This document shows, piece after piece, positions 1-10,203 of a stretch of DNA of 64,000 bases. Origin of the DNA: Paracentrotus lividus. Taxonomy: Eukaryota; Echinodermata; Echinoidea; Camarodonta; Echinidae. Made by a program: the position numbers and the translations under genes. The notes beneath the pieces were generated by a model. That model searched no databases. It was given only the letters and a program-made list of their open reading frames with translations, and was not told the origin of the DNA. Location: positions 1,610,287 to 1,674,286 of the forward strand of contig CALNVZ010000649.1 of assembly GCA_940671915.1 (NCBI GenBank). The letters run 5' to 3'. The stretch's first letter is position 1, and every line of letters begins with the position of its first letter.

Positions 1-1118
1 TAAGTACAAGTTGTGGGAGACAATGGTTCTAAAAATAAGTTTTGTTTTCAGAGAACAGGCATTCAATAAATTTATATTGTAGTCACCCAAAATATATAAT
101 TTCACTATTAATTTTACTTAAATTATTCAAACGCTTATTCATTTCATCAAAATGTTTCAATGTTAGTGTTTGGAACTCTGTAAACGATTTCTCATTAAAG
201 AGGTTTAAAACTTTTGCATTAATTCAATGAACAACATGTTCCGATTCCGGAATATACAAGACAATCAGAAACGTTATAAAATCATCTATTCAATTTATAT
301 AAAATAGCAACGCCACCTCCTATTCTATTTTCCCTTTTATATTATATAAGGTTATAACCTTTAGATTGTACAATTCTGTTTTGTCTTGTTTGAAAACCAA
401 GTTCTGATCACAGATTGCTTAAAATTGTGATCAAGTTAGCTAACATAAGAGAGAATGCATCAAATTATGACATAACTTCTGCATTTACATGGAAGAAGGG
501 AAAAAATCATTATCTTATTTTTATTATATATCTTGAATTCTTCACAATAAGTATACAAACATTTTCTTGGTTTGAATTTCTATAGGATTTCCACTCAATT
601 ATATTCAGATATAAATTTTCATCACATATTTTAACATCATCTTTCGCATATAGAAAATGGATTTATTTTTCATATTCTTAAAATCTATCACAGTCAATCT
701 TTTATTCAAAGAAAATAAGAATACATATTTAGCTTGAAGTCCATCATCATGTACATTATTGGTTAAATGGAAATTATATTATACAACTAGCGCATATTTG
801 TTAAACTGTATAGGGTTTGAACTTTTAAGGCATCCACCACATAAAGCACACACGTCATTTCTATCATATACACAGAGATGAAAAAATATTACAAATTGAA
901 ATTGGAAGACATAAAAAATTTTTTTAGGAGGGGTTTTTTTTGTAATGTACAAAAATAAGTATAAACAAATTAAAGGTATATTGGCAAATTAGTATTCAAC
1001 ATAATCAATGCTAGCAGGCATATATAACGATGTATACAAAATAATTATTAGGTCTGATTGAAGAAGATTAAGAAACAGTTCGAATACTTTAGGTAAATAC
1101 AATTCAGTTCATTCTGTC
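1..1118. other. AT-rich intergenic DNA, no gene seen
   Basis: Only short chance reading frames are present. No splice-site-bounded exon, RNA gene or clear repeat was recognised. Composition is strongly AT-biased, with A and T runs near 908-940. Confidence 0.5.
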
Positions 1119-2050
1119 ATGGATCTGTTTCCTCATGGTCTTACCATCAGTCGATTTCACATTTGCATGATGATTCGTCATCTGGTTAGACCATGCCTGC
1201 TGAGCGATCTTACTATTCTCTCTATTAGTGGACATGTAGCGTCGTTTGGAGGAGTCGACGGTCGATTCTGTCAAGTTCTTCACAGATTACTTAATTCCTT
1301 GTGTTTTTAATTTTTCTCCTTTTTTAGAAGGAGTGATTGCGGTATCGGATATGATGTTAACTGACAATAATTTGCACGAGTTTGACATCTTCACCGTCCG
1401 GGACTGTGGTTTCTACACGAGTTTCACGCGGATTGGCACCGATCGATGTATTCAGGCTTTGGATCCACTCCCCAAACTCTCCTGCAAACTGACAGACAGT
1501 CGTCGTGTCGATTCATTTGGAGGCTCGGTGATTCAAAGATGCGATACAGTTCCTGCGATAATACTGCCTCCTGTTCATTGCTGGAATTTTGGAGTCTACC
1601 TATGGGGTCGTTCTGGCTTCAGAATTAGGCTTTTATTCAGGGTGTCTATTTCATGCTCTGCTTTGTCTATTTTGTTTTCGAGCACATGGATTTTTCCTGC
1701 CTGCTCTTCTATTTGTCAAAGAGTCCTGAAACTCCTTGAACTTTATTGTTTATTGTCTGGATTGACGACATCTTACTGCAGCAAGGGAAGTCCTTGTCTC
1801 TCACTATTTCCTTTACAGGAGGCTTTGCAACTTTTGTTTTAGAAGATGACTGTGTGGTCAGTAACCTTCGATCTCATCAGAAGGTAATTCTGCATCAATC
1901 ACATCATCATGAAGAATCATCATTATCTTTAACGATCTCCTTTGTTAGATGGCTTTTTGTCCTCTGGGCCTTACCTTGTATCTTGCTGGTCATGGCTTTA
2001 GTCCAGAAGTTAACAATAACCAGATTAGTGGGTTATAGCTTGAAGAATAG
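1119..2050 (-). pseudogene. Degenerate coding remnant with coiled coil, possibly LINE ORF1-like
   Basis: This block is less AT-rich than its flanks. On the minus strand one frame at about 1625-1715 encodes a regular heptad coiled coil (QIEEQAGKIHVLENK followed by IDKAEHEIDTLNK). Other frames carry charged, lysine-rich and arginine-rich stretches, for example starting MTSKIQGKAQRTKSHLTKEI near 1993. Frames shift and stop several times, so no intact protein exists. Coiled coils of this kind are typical of LINE ORF1 proteins, but no RNA-binding or reverse transcriptase motif was seen. The long plus-strand frame over 1246-1842 looks like the antisense of this remnant. The assignment is tentative. 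Confidence 0.3.
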
Positions 2051-2499
2051 AGATTAACTGTGTAGCATGTGAATGCACAGGTCCAATGCACAAGTAGACT
2101 GTTCAAATCAACTTACATGAAATGACGGTCTTGTGAGGACCGTAGATAGATATAGTTCTCTGTTTCAGTATTCCAGCACGATGATAAATGTCCAAATATA
2201 TACATTAAAACACAGTCTAATAACTCATAATGTTCCTCTAGACTTGTATAGATGACATGGAGTAAGATATCACATATCTAAAGTGATTCAGATGCAGGAA
2301 AAAGGAGTAAATTCGTCTTAAGTTCAGAGCAACATATTCAATTCCACCAACATTGCCTGAGCAAGATCAAAATTGAGCGGAAACCAGGCTCACTCTGCTA
2401 GCGAGTGAGACAGTTAACCTTAAACAAACACAGGCACGTAACTAGGAATTTTACGGGAGGGTTCGAAATCTGCAAAAGTGGACAATTTTTTTTTCACGT

Positions 2500-2680
2500 C
2501 ACGTAATAGAAGTTTTATTCCTTTTTTAAAACAGACCTGTTCTGTTAAATTGCAGAAAATTTCCCGTTATAAAAATATACAGCAAGATTCTGTTATAAAA
2601 ATACAACAAGATTCTCTATTTTTTCCTTGTAAAATCTTCTGTTTTTTATCATTGTGGAGTGAAAGTTCCTTGAAGTTCAC
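2500..2680. repeat. Fragment related to the 42.4-kb inverted repeat family
   Basis: The phrase AACAGACCTGTTCTGTTAAA followed by TTGCAGAAAA is a close match to the phrase at about 42533-42562 (AACAGACATGTTATGTTAAA, then TTGCAGATAA) and to its inverted copy near 42730-42760. Here it is followed by a short direct duplication of ACAGCAAGATTCTGTTATAA-like sequence. It is an isolated fragment with no clear ends. Confidence 0.45.
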
Positions 2681-3863
2681 TCTATGTATGTTTGCATCTT
2701 CAATCGTTTCATTTCAAGCCAGATGGAAGGGCGGGATGTTCGAATAACGCGGGAGGAAAATTGATTGAAACAGGTTGCATATGCAGGAGGAAGCAGTAAC
2801 CATAGTAACACGAATAACATCCTTAGTGGTGTGTGTTGTCGGGCATCGGGCTGGTTGAGGAAATTGGAAGTAGTATGGAAAATGATGAGGATTGGCTTTG
2901 GGCATGTTAGGGAAGTGGATGAAAAAAAAAAGGGTTTGGATATTGAATAAATTAGTAAATTAAAGGACATAGAAAGTAAATTAAAGGACATAGAAAGTAA
3001 ATTCAATTGTAAAAGAAAATGGTTTATATTAGGTAAGAGGACAGATTATACCTTTAAAAAATAAAATCGGGGCAAAAAACAAAACAAAACAAAACAATAA
3101 AAATCGAAAGATGCGACTGTGGTGGTTTCTTGTGCAGATTTGCGACTCGACAGTTAAACCAAATCATGCATTGCTTCCAGTTTTACAAACAAGAAAATCA
3201 ATGGCGTATCCAGCGGGCTAAACAGATTCCCCCTATTCTTTAGAAGCACTCAATTGATCTAAGCAAGTTACAATTTTGGGCTACAAAATATTTTTCACTT
3301 GGGGGGGGGGGTGGATCCGCCGCTGAAAATGATTCAAAGAAAATTAATTATGCTACAACATTCTTTCAATTGAATGTCCAACGGTTTGAGAAAAAGATCA
3401 AATACATCCACATCAGGAGACAATGTTAATTAGGTCAAGTTTGTAATATTAATAGCCCTCACTCCCCTTCATGATAGTTCAATACTGCTCCGACATTTAG
3501 GGGTTTTGAACAATGAACAATTATTTATAGACCTATACTACAAGTAGTAAAATTTGTTTTCAGTTAAATTTTTTTTGGTGAAAACACAATACCGGTGCAT
3601 GCACTGCTTAATTTAATGAAAGAAAACTTGATTTTATTTGACCATGTGTTCCATATTAACCAATTTACAGCAATATTAATAATGATTATGTGACCCTTTA
3701 ATTCCTTAGTCTGGAGGGGGAGTGGTTTGGAGGAGGAAGGGGTAATCTCGATCATTTATGAGTTTTATCGGAACGTTGAAGTATTTCTCTCACGGGGGTT
3801 TTACTCATCCAACTCAGATACCCGACAATTTAACTCAATTGTGTCAGATTATTTAAGGTTTAA

Positions 3864-4645
3864 CCCTATTCAGACTGGCATTTTCAAGAGGAGATTTTGA
3901 CTGGGGGGGGGGGGTCAATTTGACCCCCCCCCCCCTGAGATCTCGGCCGCGGATAGTCCGCTCGCGGCGAAATTTTGCGCGAACGTCGCTGCACATGTAA
4001 AGGGTGTCGCTGGTATGTTTTTTTTTTTTTTTTATTTCACGTATTTAATTTATGCTAATTTATGCATACTCATGTATGCAAATTAGATGCTTTTTTATGG
4101 AAATCGTTAATATTTCATTAATAAATATAGTTATGAAGCCCAAATATTTCTAAAAGTTGCTGAGTAGCAAAGACAACAGTATTGAATAAACATATTCAGA
4201 AATTTCAAATTAATTCTTTTGTATTCTATTGTTTTAAGAATTTCTTATGTATTCTATTGTTTTTATTTCTTATGTATTTTCTTGTTTTGTAATTTTTATG
4301 CTGAGAAATGTATTTGATCATATAAAGACAAATTTAATCAATCAAAAGGCTCAGAAGGCACAATTATCAGTGTTATAAAGAAATTTAGAAAAAAGCAGTA
4401 TTTTGTACACAAACGCATGCAAAATGACGATTTTCGTTCAATTTAGGCCTGACATGCGATTACGTAATGTTGCGTAACGCGACAACGGAGTATCCGATTT
4501 TTTCGAACTTGGTGTCAAAATTTGCGAGACACTTGAAAGAAAAAAGTCATAAAGCGCCGGGTTGCGATCGCAGCGGTTGCGCGGCAGTCGCGGATTTCGT
4601 ACAGGGGGGGGGGGGTCAAATGACCCCCCCCCAGTCTGAATAGGG
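3864..4645. mobile_element. piggyBac-type non-autonomous element (TTAA target, CCCTATTCAGAC ends)
   Basis: The block is bounded on both sides by TTAA (3860-3863 and 4646-4649). It starts CCCTATTCAGACTGG and ends CCAGTCTGAATAGGG, an inverted pair. TTAA target duplication with CCCT-starting ends is the hallmark of the piggyBac superfamily. The 782-bp interior has no transposase frame. Just inside each end lies a run of about 10-13 G followed by GTCAAxTGAC and a run of C, a potential G/C hairpin. GC-rich, CpG-rich arms (about 3940-4010 and 4460-4610) flank an AT-rich core with TTTATGCAAATT-like repeats. Confidence 0.7.
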
Positions 4646-4746
4646 TTAAAGGTCCCTCGAATATATTTTGCACAAAAAGTCATTTTCCAAATTGCAATAC
4701 GTCAAACTCAACATCTTTTTTTTTTTATTAAACTGCAAATTAAGGG

Positions 4747-4748
<2 letters not shown>

Positions 4749-4783
<35 letters not shown>

Positions 4784-4800
4784 GGGGGGGGGGAGGGGCA
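4749..4800. repeat. (GA)n microsatellite with G run
   Basis: About 18 GA repeats are followed by a run of G. Simple sequence only. Confidence 0.85.
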
Positions 4801-5314
4801 GAGGATAGAGAGAGATATCAATTTGAGATGGTTGGTTGGTTGATTCATTTGGTTTTGATAAACATGAATTAATCAGATATATATTTTTTAAAGTCTCGAA
4901 CCGACCTTAAGCGTCATCATCCAAAAGGCGTGACTGAGATTTGAACTTGGGTTGTGACGGACGTGTATTAATCAGATATGGTTATTTATGTTGTTTGGGA
5001 CAGATCTTTGACGTCACAATCCGATCTCTTGGTTTCTTTATTATATCACAATTTCTTCGGCCAACAATAAAAAAAAGTAAACAAAATACATTTAGCAAGA
5101 TAAAATACAATGTGAGGTAAACATTAACAAGAAATGGGATCAATTATCATAAATAATCCCAAACTGTAAAATAATTATTGCTCCACCGATGCATGACGAA
5201 TTACGTATAGTAACATATTTGTCGGGTATAATGTCATGTGTTCTTCCCAATTACACTTCAATGAGTGCAAAAGAATAAAAAGAAATAGGCAACTAAACAA
5301 TAATTAAAAAAAAT

Positions 5315-5454
5315 GAAAGAAGAAGAAGAAGAAGAAGAAGAAGAAGAAGAAGAAGAAGAAGAAGAAGAAGAAGAAGAAGAAGAAGAAGAAGAAGAAGAAG
5401 AAGCAGAAGAGGAAGGAGCAGAAGAAGATCTAGAAGAAGAAGAAGAAGAAGAAT

Positions 5455-5503
<49 letters not shown>

Positions 5504-5550
5504 AGAAGAAGGAGAAGGAGAAGAAGAAAAACAAGAAGAAGAACGAAAAA
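5315..5550. repeat. Long (GAA)n trinucleotide tract
   Basis: About 230 bp of near-continuous AAG/GAA triplets have scattered GGA, GCA and GAT interruptions, ending in an (AAC)n stretch (5557-5572). The apparent serine-rich minus-strand reading frame here is simple sequence, not a gene. A second GAA tract lies at 26636-26770. Confidence 0.9.
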
Positions 5551-6715
5551 AAAAACAACAACAACAACAACACACAGATAAGATACGATGAATTATAGGT
5601 CTATATCGGGGATACAGTTTGACCAGAAAACCTGGGTGGCCTCGGGTGTGGTCGCTCAAATGACTATCAAAAATATCATAAATGTCATATGAAGTCCATC
5701 GTGCGCACGATAAAAAAATTAATCTCTGTTTTAATTCATTATTCCTCAAGGTAACACTTTGACCAAGACAGTGTATTTATATCGAATCTGTTGTGGTTAA
5801 TAATCTTCTTCAGAGGTTGTAAAGTTGATCCACTCTGTGAGGGCCGCGTTTTTTTCCTTTTTTAGTTTGTTCCTGCACTTTAACATTTAGCAGCACTTAT
5901 TGATGATATGCGATGGCATAAGATGTATTTTCGTTTTAATGTATTTATTTATTTGTTTAATTTATTCATTCCCCATGCTCACCTTACCCATCTTCTATCT
6001 ATCTATTAATGAACTTATTTAGTTAATTCTTTTGCTTAAAAATTAAACCAAATTGCAAGTTTTGAAACTGTCTAGTCAGAGAGAAAAAACACTTGATAAT
6101 TATGTAGATCATGCATGTTATGAAAAACATAGCAATATCTACGTATCAACATACCAATGGAAGCATTGAAAAAGTTCAGCGTTAATCGGAATAAACCATT
6201 TTTACAGGACGATTCGCGTCAGTGAAATAGCCAAGTGTGTTTGAAAATCGAAAAAAATATAAAAATATTTTTTTGAAAGATCTTAAAGCATTGTAAAGAT
6301 GTGTTTGGGCTATGATTATTGCAAAAACTGCGGATAAATTTGCATTCCTTTAGGTGAGAACAATTTTATTTTAAGATTTATGTAATTAGGATATGGCATT
6401 CGAGGAAAGGACAATACAAACAAGAACTAAATGGGTGGCTGTAAGTACTGCCTTTAAATATCCGCTTGCCAGAGAGGGTGAAGCATCGTTTAAAAAAAAT
6501 GAAGGAAGTTTTAGATCCTTGACTCATAGCTTGGAATAATAACTCTATCATCTTACCTTCAACTCCCTGTAGCAATATCATATTTTTGTATAGGACGATC
6601 CAAAAGTCTAGATCTTTTTCTTGGCTCCCAGGTTATTACTTGCTACAGTTTTGAAATCTAAACCTCTTTTTACTTTTGTTCTTTATTTAAAGCGTTTTGA
6701 AACTTATACACATAA

Positions 6716-6861
6716 GCCCGAATTCACAAACGTGGTTTAGTTAGTCCATGGTCTAAATCAGGTGGTTTGTGAATACACAAATTTAGACCATGGTCTAAAT
6801 CCGTGGTTTAAACAATTGATTTAGACCATGGACTAACTAAACCACGTTTGTGAATTCGGGC
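6716..6861. mobile_element. Palindromic MITE, GCCCGAATTCACAAAC ends
   Basis: The first about 50 bp and last about 50 bp are near-perfect inverted copies. The ends are GCCCGAATTCACAAACGTGG and its complement, and the word TTTAGACCATGGTCTAAAT recurs in the middle. CATA stands beside both ends and may be a target duplication. There is no coding capacity. Its ends resemble those of the element at 51215-51471. Confidence 0.75.
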
Positions 6862-7846
6862 CATAGCTATTTCATTTATGGATATCATTATCATTATCGT
6901 AGAATAATAACTATTATCTTATAAAACTAAAGGTACTCAAAATGGGAATAGGGACAAGCAACATGAGCAGAGACAGATTCAATAGATGTAAAAAAAAAAA
7001 TGAAAAACAGAAAATAAATAAATAAATGGCGCATCAGATTGCAGCTGTGAAAGTTTGATCACTTTGTCCCATTGAACAGATATATCGAATTCGGGTCCTT
7101 AGGGCATATTTTCTGGCTTATCAAAAATATCACCATTATTCCAAATCATGCAAGCTTGTGAAGATGCAATAAGTTATTTAAGTAGATTAAAATTAATATT
7201 CAAATTTCAGCACATTAATTTTCTGTTCCTGTGAGAATGCAGTGTATAGCAACTGGTTTTGTCCAAATGAAATAATGAATGCCTGTCTGACTGTGTATTT
7301 AACTGTAAATGAATGAATGAATCAGTCTAATTTCTTAGACTACGAAACTATTGTCTTAAAACAAATCAGAGACTTTTAATAGAGAGATGACAAACAAATC
7401 AGAGCCATCTTATCTGTCCAGCGAAGAGAGAAGAGTGCTTGCTTTAGGCATTTAACCGAGTTCCAGATATAAGAATAGGGTCAAATGAGTATCATCTGAT
7501 CATATAAAAATATCAGATTATCAATTTTGTAAACGAAGACGTATAAAGTAGCGTATTTGGGATGAGAAAAATTAACAATTTAAATATGATAACGTCTTTA
7601 TTGACTGTTTAGAAATCGAATACGGAAGAGGATGTTTAGCTAATCTGTCACTGACAGGAAAGTAAAAGAGGAAGAGGAAAGGTCCTTTGGTGAAAATTGA
7701 CAAGAAAAATTCTAATAAAAAATGAGACCATTATTTATATTATGAAATTACTGAATTTCTTTTTTTTTTTAAAGAGGGGGGAGGGAGTACTTCCAGTTAA
7801 AATGTTGATCTTTATGGTCCATGCACAATATCACCTGTGCCATGTA

Positions 7847-8450
7847 CACTGTTAGAAAAAAATGAAACAAGTTGTTTAAAATCTTAAACAACTTCGTGTT
7901 AACCTGTGAATCGCACAGTGTTGTTTAAAAATTAAACAACCTGTAGTTGTTTAAAACTTTAACACTCTTGTTGTTTAAAAGTTTAAACAACCTGTTGTTT
8001 AATGGTTGTTTGAAATATCAACAGTATTGTTTAACGCTTCTCTCCAAAAATAAAAAAGCTCCAACTTTTGGTTAACGCGGCCTGGTATCGAACTCACGAC
8101 CTTTCGATTATAAGGCAGACGCTCTAGCCAACACATCTATACATACACTCATCTAATGTGTGAGCCATATGTCCTTCGCCATGACTGAAATGTTGCGCCG
8201 ATTTACCTTGCATGTAACGAGTGATGCCATTAGCTCATGGCTATCACGTGACATTTGCCTCGGCCTGTTTAAACAAGAACCTGTTTAAAACAGGTAATGT
8301 GTCTCCAAACAGGTCTTGTTGAAGGCTACAAAACCTTACTTTTCCGGTTTTAAGCAACAATGTTTAAATATTAAACAAGAATGTTTAACTTTTAAACCAA
8401 CATTTTTTTTTTTTTAAACAGCGAAATTTTTAAACCACGTTCTAACAGCG
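7847..8450. mobile_element. TA-flanked fold-back element with TTGTTTAAA words and tRNA-like core
   Basis: TA stands on both sides (7845-7846, 8451-8452). The ends are CACTGTTAGAA and TTCTAACAGCG, a Tc1/mariner-like terminal pattern. Both arms are packed with the word TTGTTTAAA and its complement (more than ten copies, 7870-8030 and 8265-8440). The centre (about 8069-8140, minus strand) is tRNA-like. No transposase is present. Confidence 0.65.
8069..8140 (-). pseudogene. tRNA-like sequence (Ile-UAU-like) inside fold-back element
   Basis: On the minus strand the order is D-arm-like TTGGCTAGAGCG, then an anticodon-loop-like CTTATAA, then T-arm-like GTGAGTTCGATACC. The loop fits a UAU anticodon. 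The anticodon and T stems no longer pair well, so this is a decayed tRNA-derived sequence and not a working gene. Box B (GAGTTCGATACC) is close to the consensus. Confidence 0.5.
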
Positions 8451-8462
8451 TAACATAAAGAG

Positions 8463-8700
8463 TTATGGTCAATTGCAAATTTGAAACAATTCTGTCTATG
8501 CAACAAGGACCGTGATTGGTTAATATCGAGTTACAATAATATTTATTATCGAGTTACAATGATATTTATTTGAAACAATTTTCATTCTGATTGGTTCACT
8601 GGGACACTTTTAGGCAAGGAATCTGTGCAACAAGAAACCTGATTGGTTATCATCATCGAGTTACAATATATTGATCGTAACTTTTTATGTTACAGGGTCC
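8463..8700. repeat. Degenerate direct repeats with TGATTGGTT and ATCGAGTTACAAT words
   Basis: TGATTGGTT occurs three times and TCGAGTTACAAT three times, in the same order, together with AAACAATT and GCAACAAG phrases. This indicates a small degenerate tandem array between two fold-back elements. Confidence 0.5.
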
Positions 8701-8879
8701 CGGGTGCACCCAACGCGGACATTGGTACAAAATACATAATACACTCTAAAAACTGAAGTGCTACTTTATGGGTGCTCGTACAGTGACTGCACTTGAAGAG
8801 CTAAAGCAACACCTGAAGTGCTGTTTTAGCACTTACCCAATAGCTAATTTATCACTACCAAAAAATGTTCAGTGTCGGT

Positions 8880-8965
8880 ATGGGATTCGAAATGCATGGG
8901 TTCACCTAGACATAGAAGAGTACCGCTGACGTTACCAATAGACCAACGGAGATCTCCCTAACTTG
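8880..8965 (-). pseudogene. tRNA-like segment (Arg-UCU-like)
   Basis: On the minus strand TTGGTCTATTGGTAACGTC (D-arm-like), loop CTTCTAT and a T-arm-like TTCGAATCCC appear in tRNA order. Stems are eroded. It is the inverted counterpart of the plus-strand segment at 9055-9135 of the same element. Confidence 0.4.
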
Positions 8966-9054
8966 CTTGAATTATGAAAGCTCAGTAGATAATTATGGCA
9001 ACTTTGAAGAAAGTTCATCACGAAACAATATGATCTGCTAGCAATCGTGAGATG

Positions 9055-9135
9055 TGAATTGGTCTAACGTGCTCGTAAGCGCTTCTCACCCAGGGGACCC
9101 AGGTTCGAATCCTAACGAAGTCACAACATTTTTGC
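9055..9135 (+). pseudogene. tRNA-like segment (Glu-CUC-like loop)
   Basis: ATTGGTCTAACGTGC, loop TTCTCAC, then GGGGACCCAGGTTCGAATCC gives D-arm, anticodon-loop and T-arm order with a good B box. No acceptor stem forms, so it is a relic. Confidence 0.4.
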
Positions 9136-9339
9136 TGAAATTTCAGCTCACGTGAACGTGCTAAAGCAGCACTTTGAGTGCATTTAAACAGCACTTTGAG
9201 TGCAGTCACTATACAAGCTCTTAAAAAGTGCTGATTTCAGCCCCTGAAGTGCTAAAAAGAGCACTTCAGTTTTTAGAGTGTATGAACAAAATCCTGAAGC
9301 GAGAATTTAGTGGGTCTCACAGCACAAATACCCCTGTAA

Positions 9340-10195
9340 TTGTATGTACCTGGTAGTTTGTACTCCCGTCACTAGAGCAAGGGTTTGAACACTGACTCTG
9401 TCACTAGAAAGAGGGGTTGCGTGTTATGAAGGTGTACAACAAGTAGGCCTACGCCTGTCACCAGACTAGAAGGTAAATTGCCATCTGGTCTAAACCCGCT
9501 TTTACTAAGTTCCAGTTTGGTCTCATCCCACAAGGTCTAAAGCCATTTCATCTACAACCACTTCGTCTAACTACCTTATGGTCTAATTGCCATTTTGCCT
9601 ATTTACCATTCTGTCTAAATCCGATTTAGTCTAATGTCCATTTCGTCTAATTTCCAATTGGTCTAATACCACTTGGTCAATTTACAGTAACAAACTAATA
9701 ATAATCCTAATATTCATTTTAGAATTAGCCGAAAATATAGTTAACAATAAACAATTTGACTCTAAGACAAATTGACAATTAGACCAAATGAAAAGTAGAC
9801 CAAGTATGCATTAGACAAATGGGAATTTCAACTTGGTCTAATACCACTTGGTCAATTACAGTAACAAACTAATAATAATCCTACTATTCATTTAAGAATT
9901 AGCCGAAAATGTAATTAACAATAAACAATTTGGCTCTAAGACAAATTGGCAATTAGACCAAGTATGCATTAGACAAATGGGAAGTTAGACCAAATTGTTA
10001 ATAGACCAAAGGGTTTTAGCCCATGTGGTATTAGAAAAACACAATCAGACAGAGTGTTAAGTAGTACCCCTGTCATCGTACTAAGGGGGTAATATTCACC
10101 CTGTCTCAAGACAGAGGGGGTATATAAGTAGTGCCTCTGTTACCAGACCGTAGGGGCATAACAGTATTTTTGTCACCAGACGTAGGATATAATTC
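9340..10195. mobile_element. TU-like fold-back element: inverted arrays of a 16-bp unit, inside a GTCACCAGAC-type repeat
   Basis: From about 9530 to 9670 successive 16-base units fit GTCTAATTnCCATTTn. After an AT-rich spacer (9671-9765) the same unit runs in the opposite orientation (AGACCAAATGnnAATT type, 9765-9828). The array centre plus right arm is then repeated (9832-10045). Both sides carry a related host repeat with CTGTCACCAGAC and ACCCCTGTCA phrases (9350-9470, 10050-10195). Sea urchin TU elements are known to have inverted repeats built from short tandem units. This architecture fits that class, though the unit sequence itself was not recognised. Confidence 0.6.
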
Positions 10196-10203
10196 CCACC
10201 TTA

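Larger units (their letters stand above)
8742..9280. mobile_element. TA-flanked fold-back element, perfect 21-bp TIR, GCACTT words, paired tRNA-like arms
   Basis: TA flanks both sides (8740-8741, 9281-9282). The first 21 bases, starting CACTCTAAAAACTGAAG, are the exact complement of the last 21. The words AGCACTTCA and GCACTTGAG recur along both arms. Each arm has an inward tRNA-like segment, one on each strand (about 8880-8965 minus, 9055-9135 plus). There is no transposase. Confidence 0.75.

Noticed and set aside
1246-1842. Long 198-codon plus-strand frame
   Set aside because: It has no recognisable domain and an odd Cys/Ser/Leu-rich make-up. The opposite strand carries a heptad coiled-coil stretch, so this frame is most likely antisense.
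5258-5749. Serine-rich 163-codon minus-strand frame
   Set aside because: It is the translation of the GAA/TTC trinucleotide tract and its flanks.
9480-10045. CRISPR-like regularly spaced repeats
   Set aside because: The 16-bp units are contiguous without unique spacers, reverse orientation across a centre, and lie in a eukaryotic genome.
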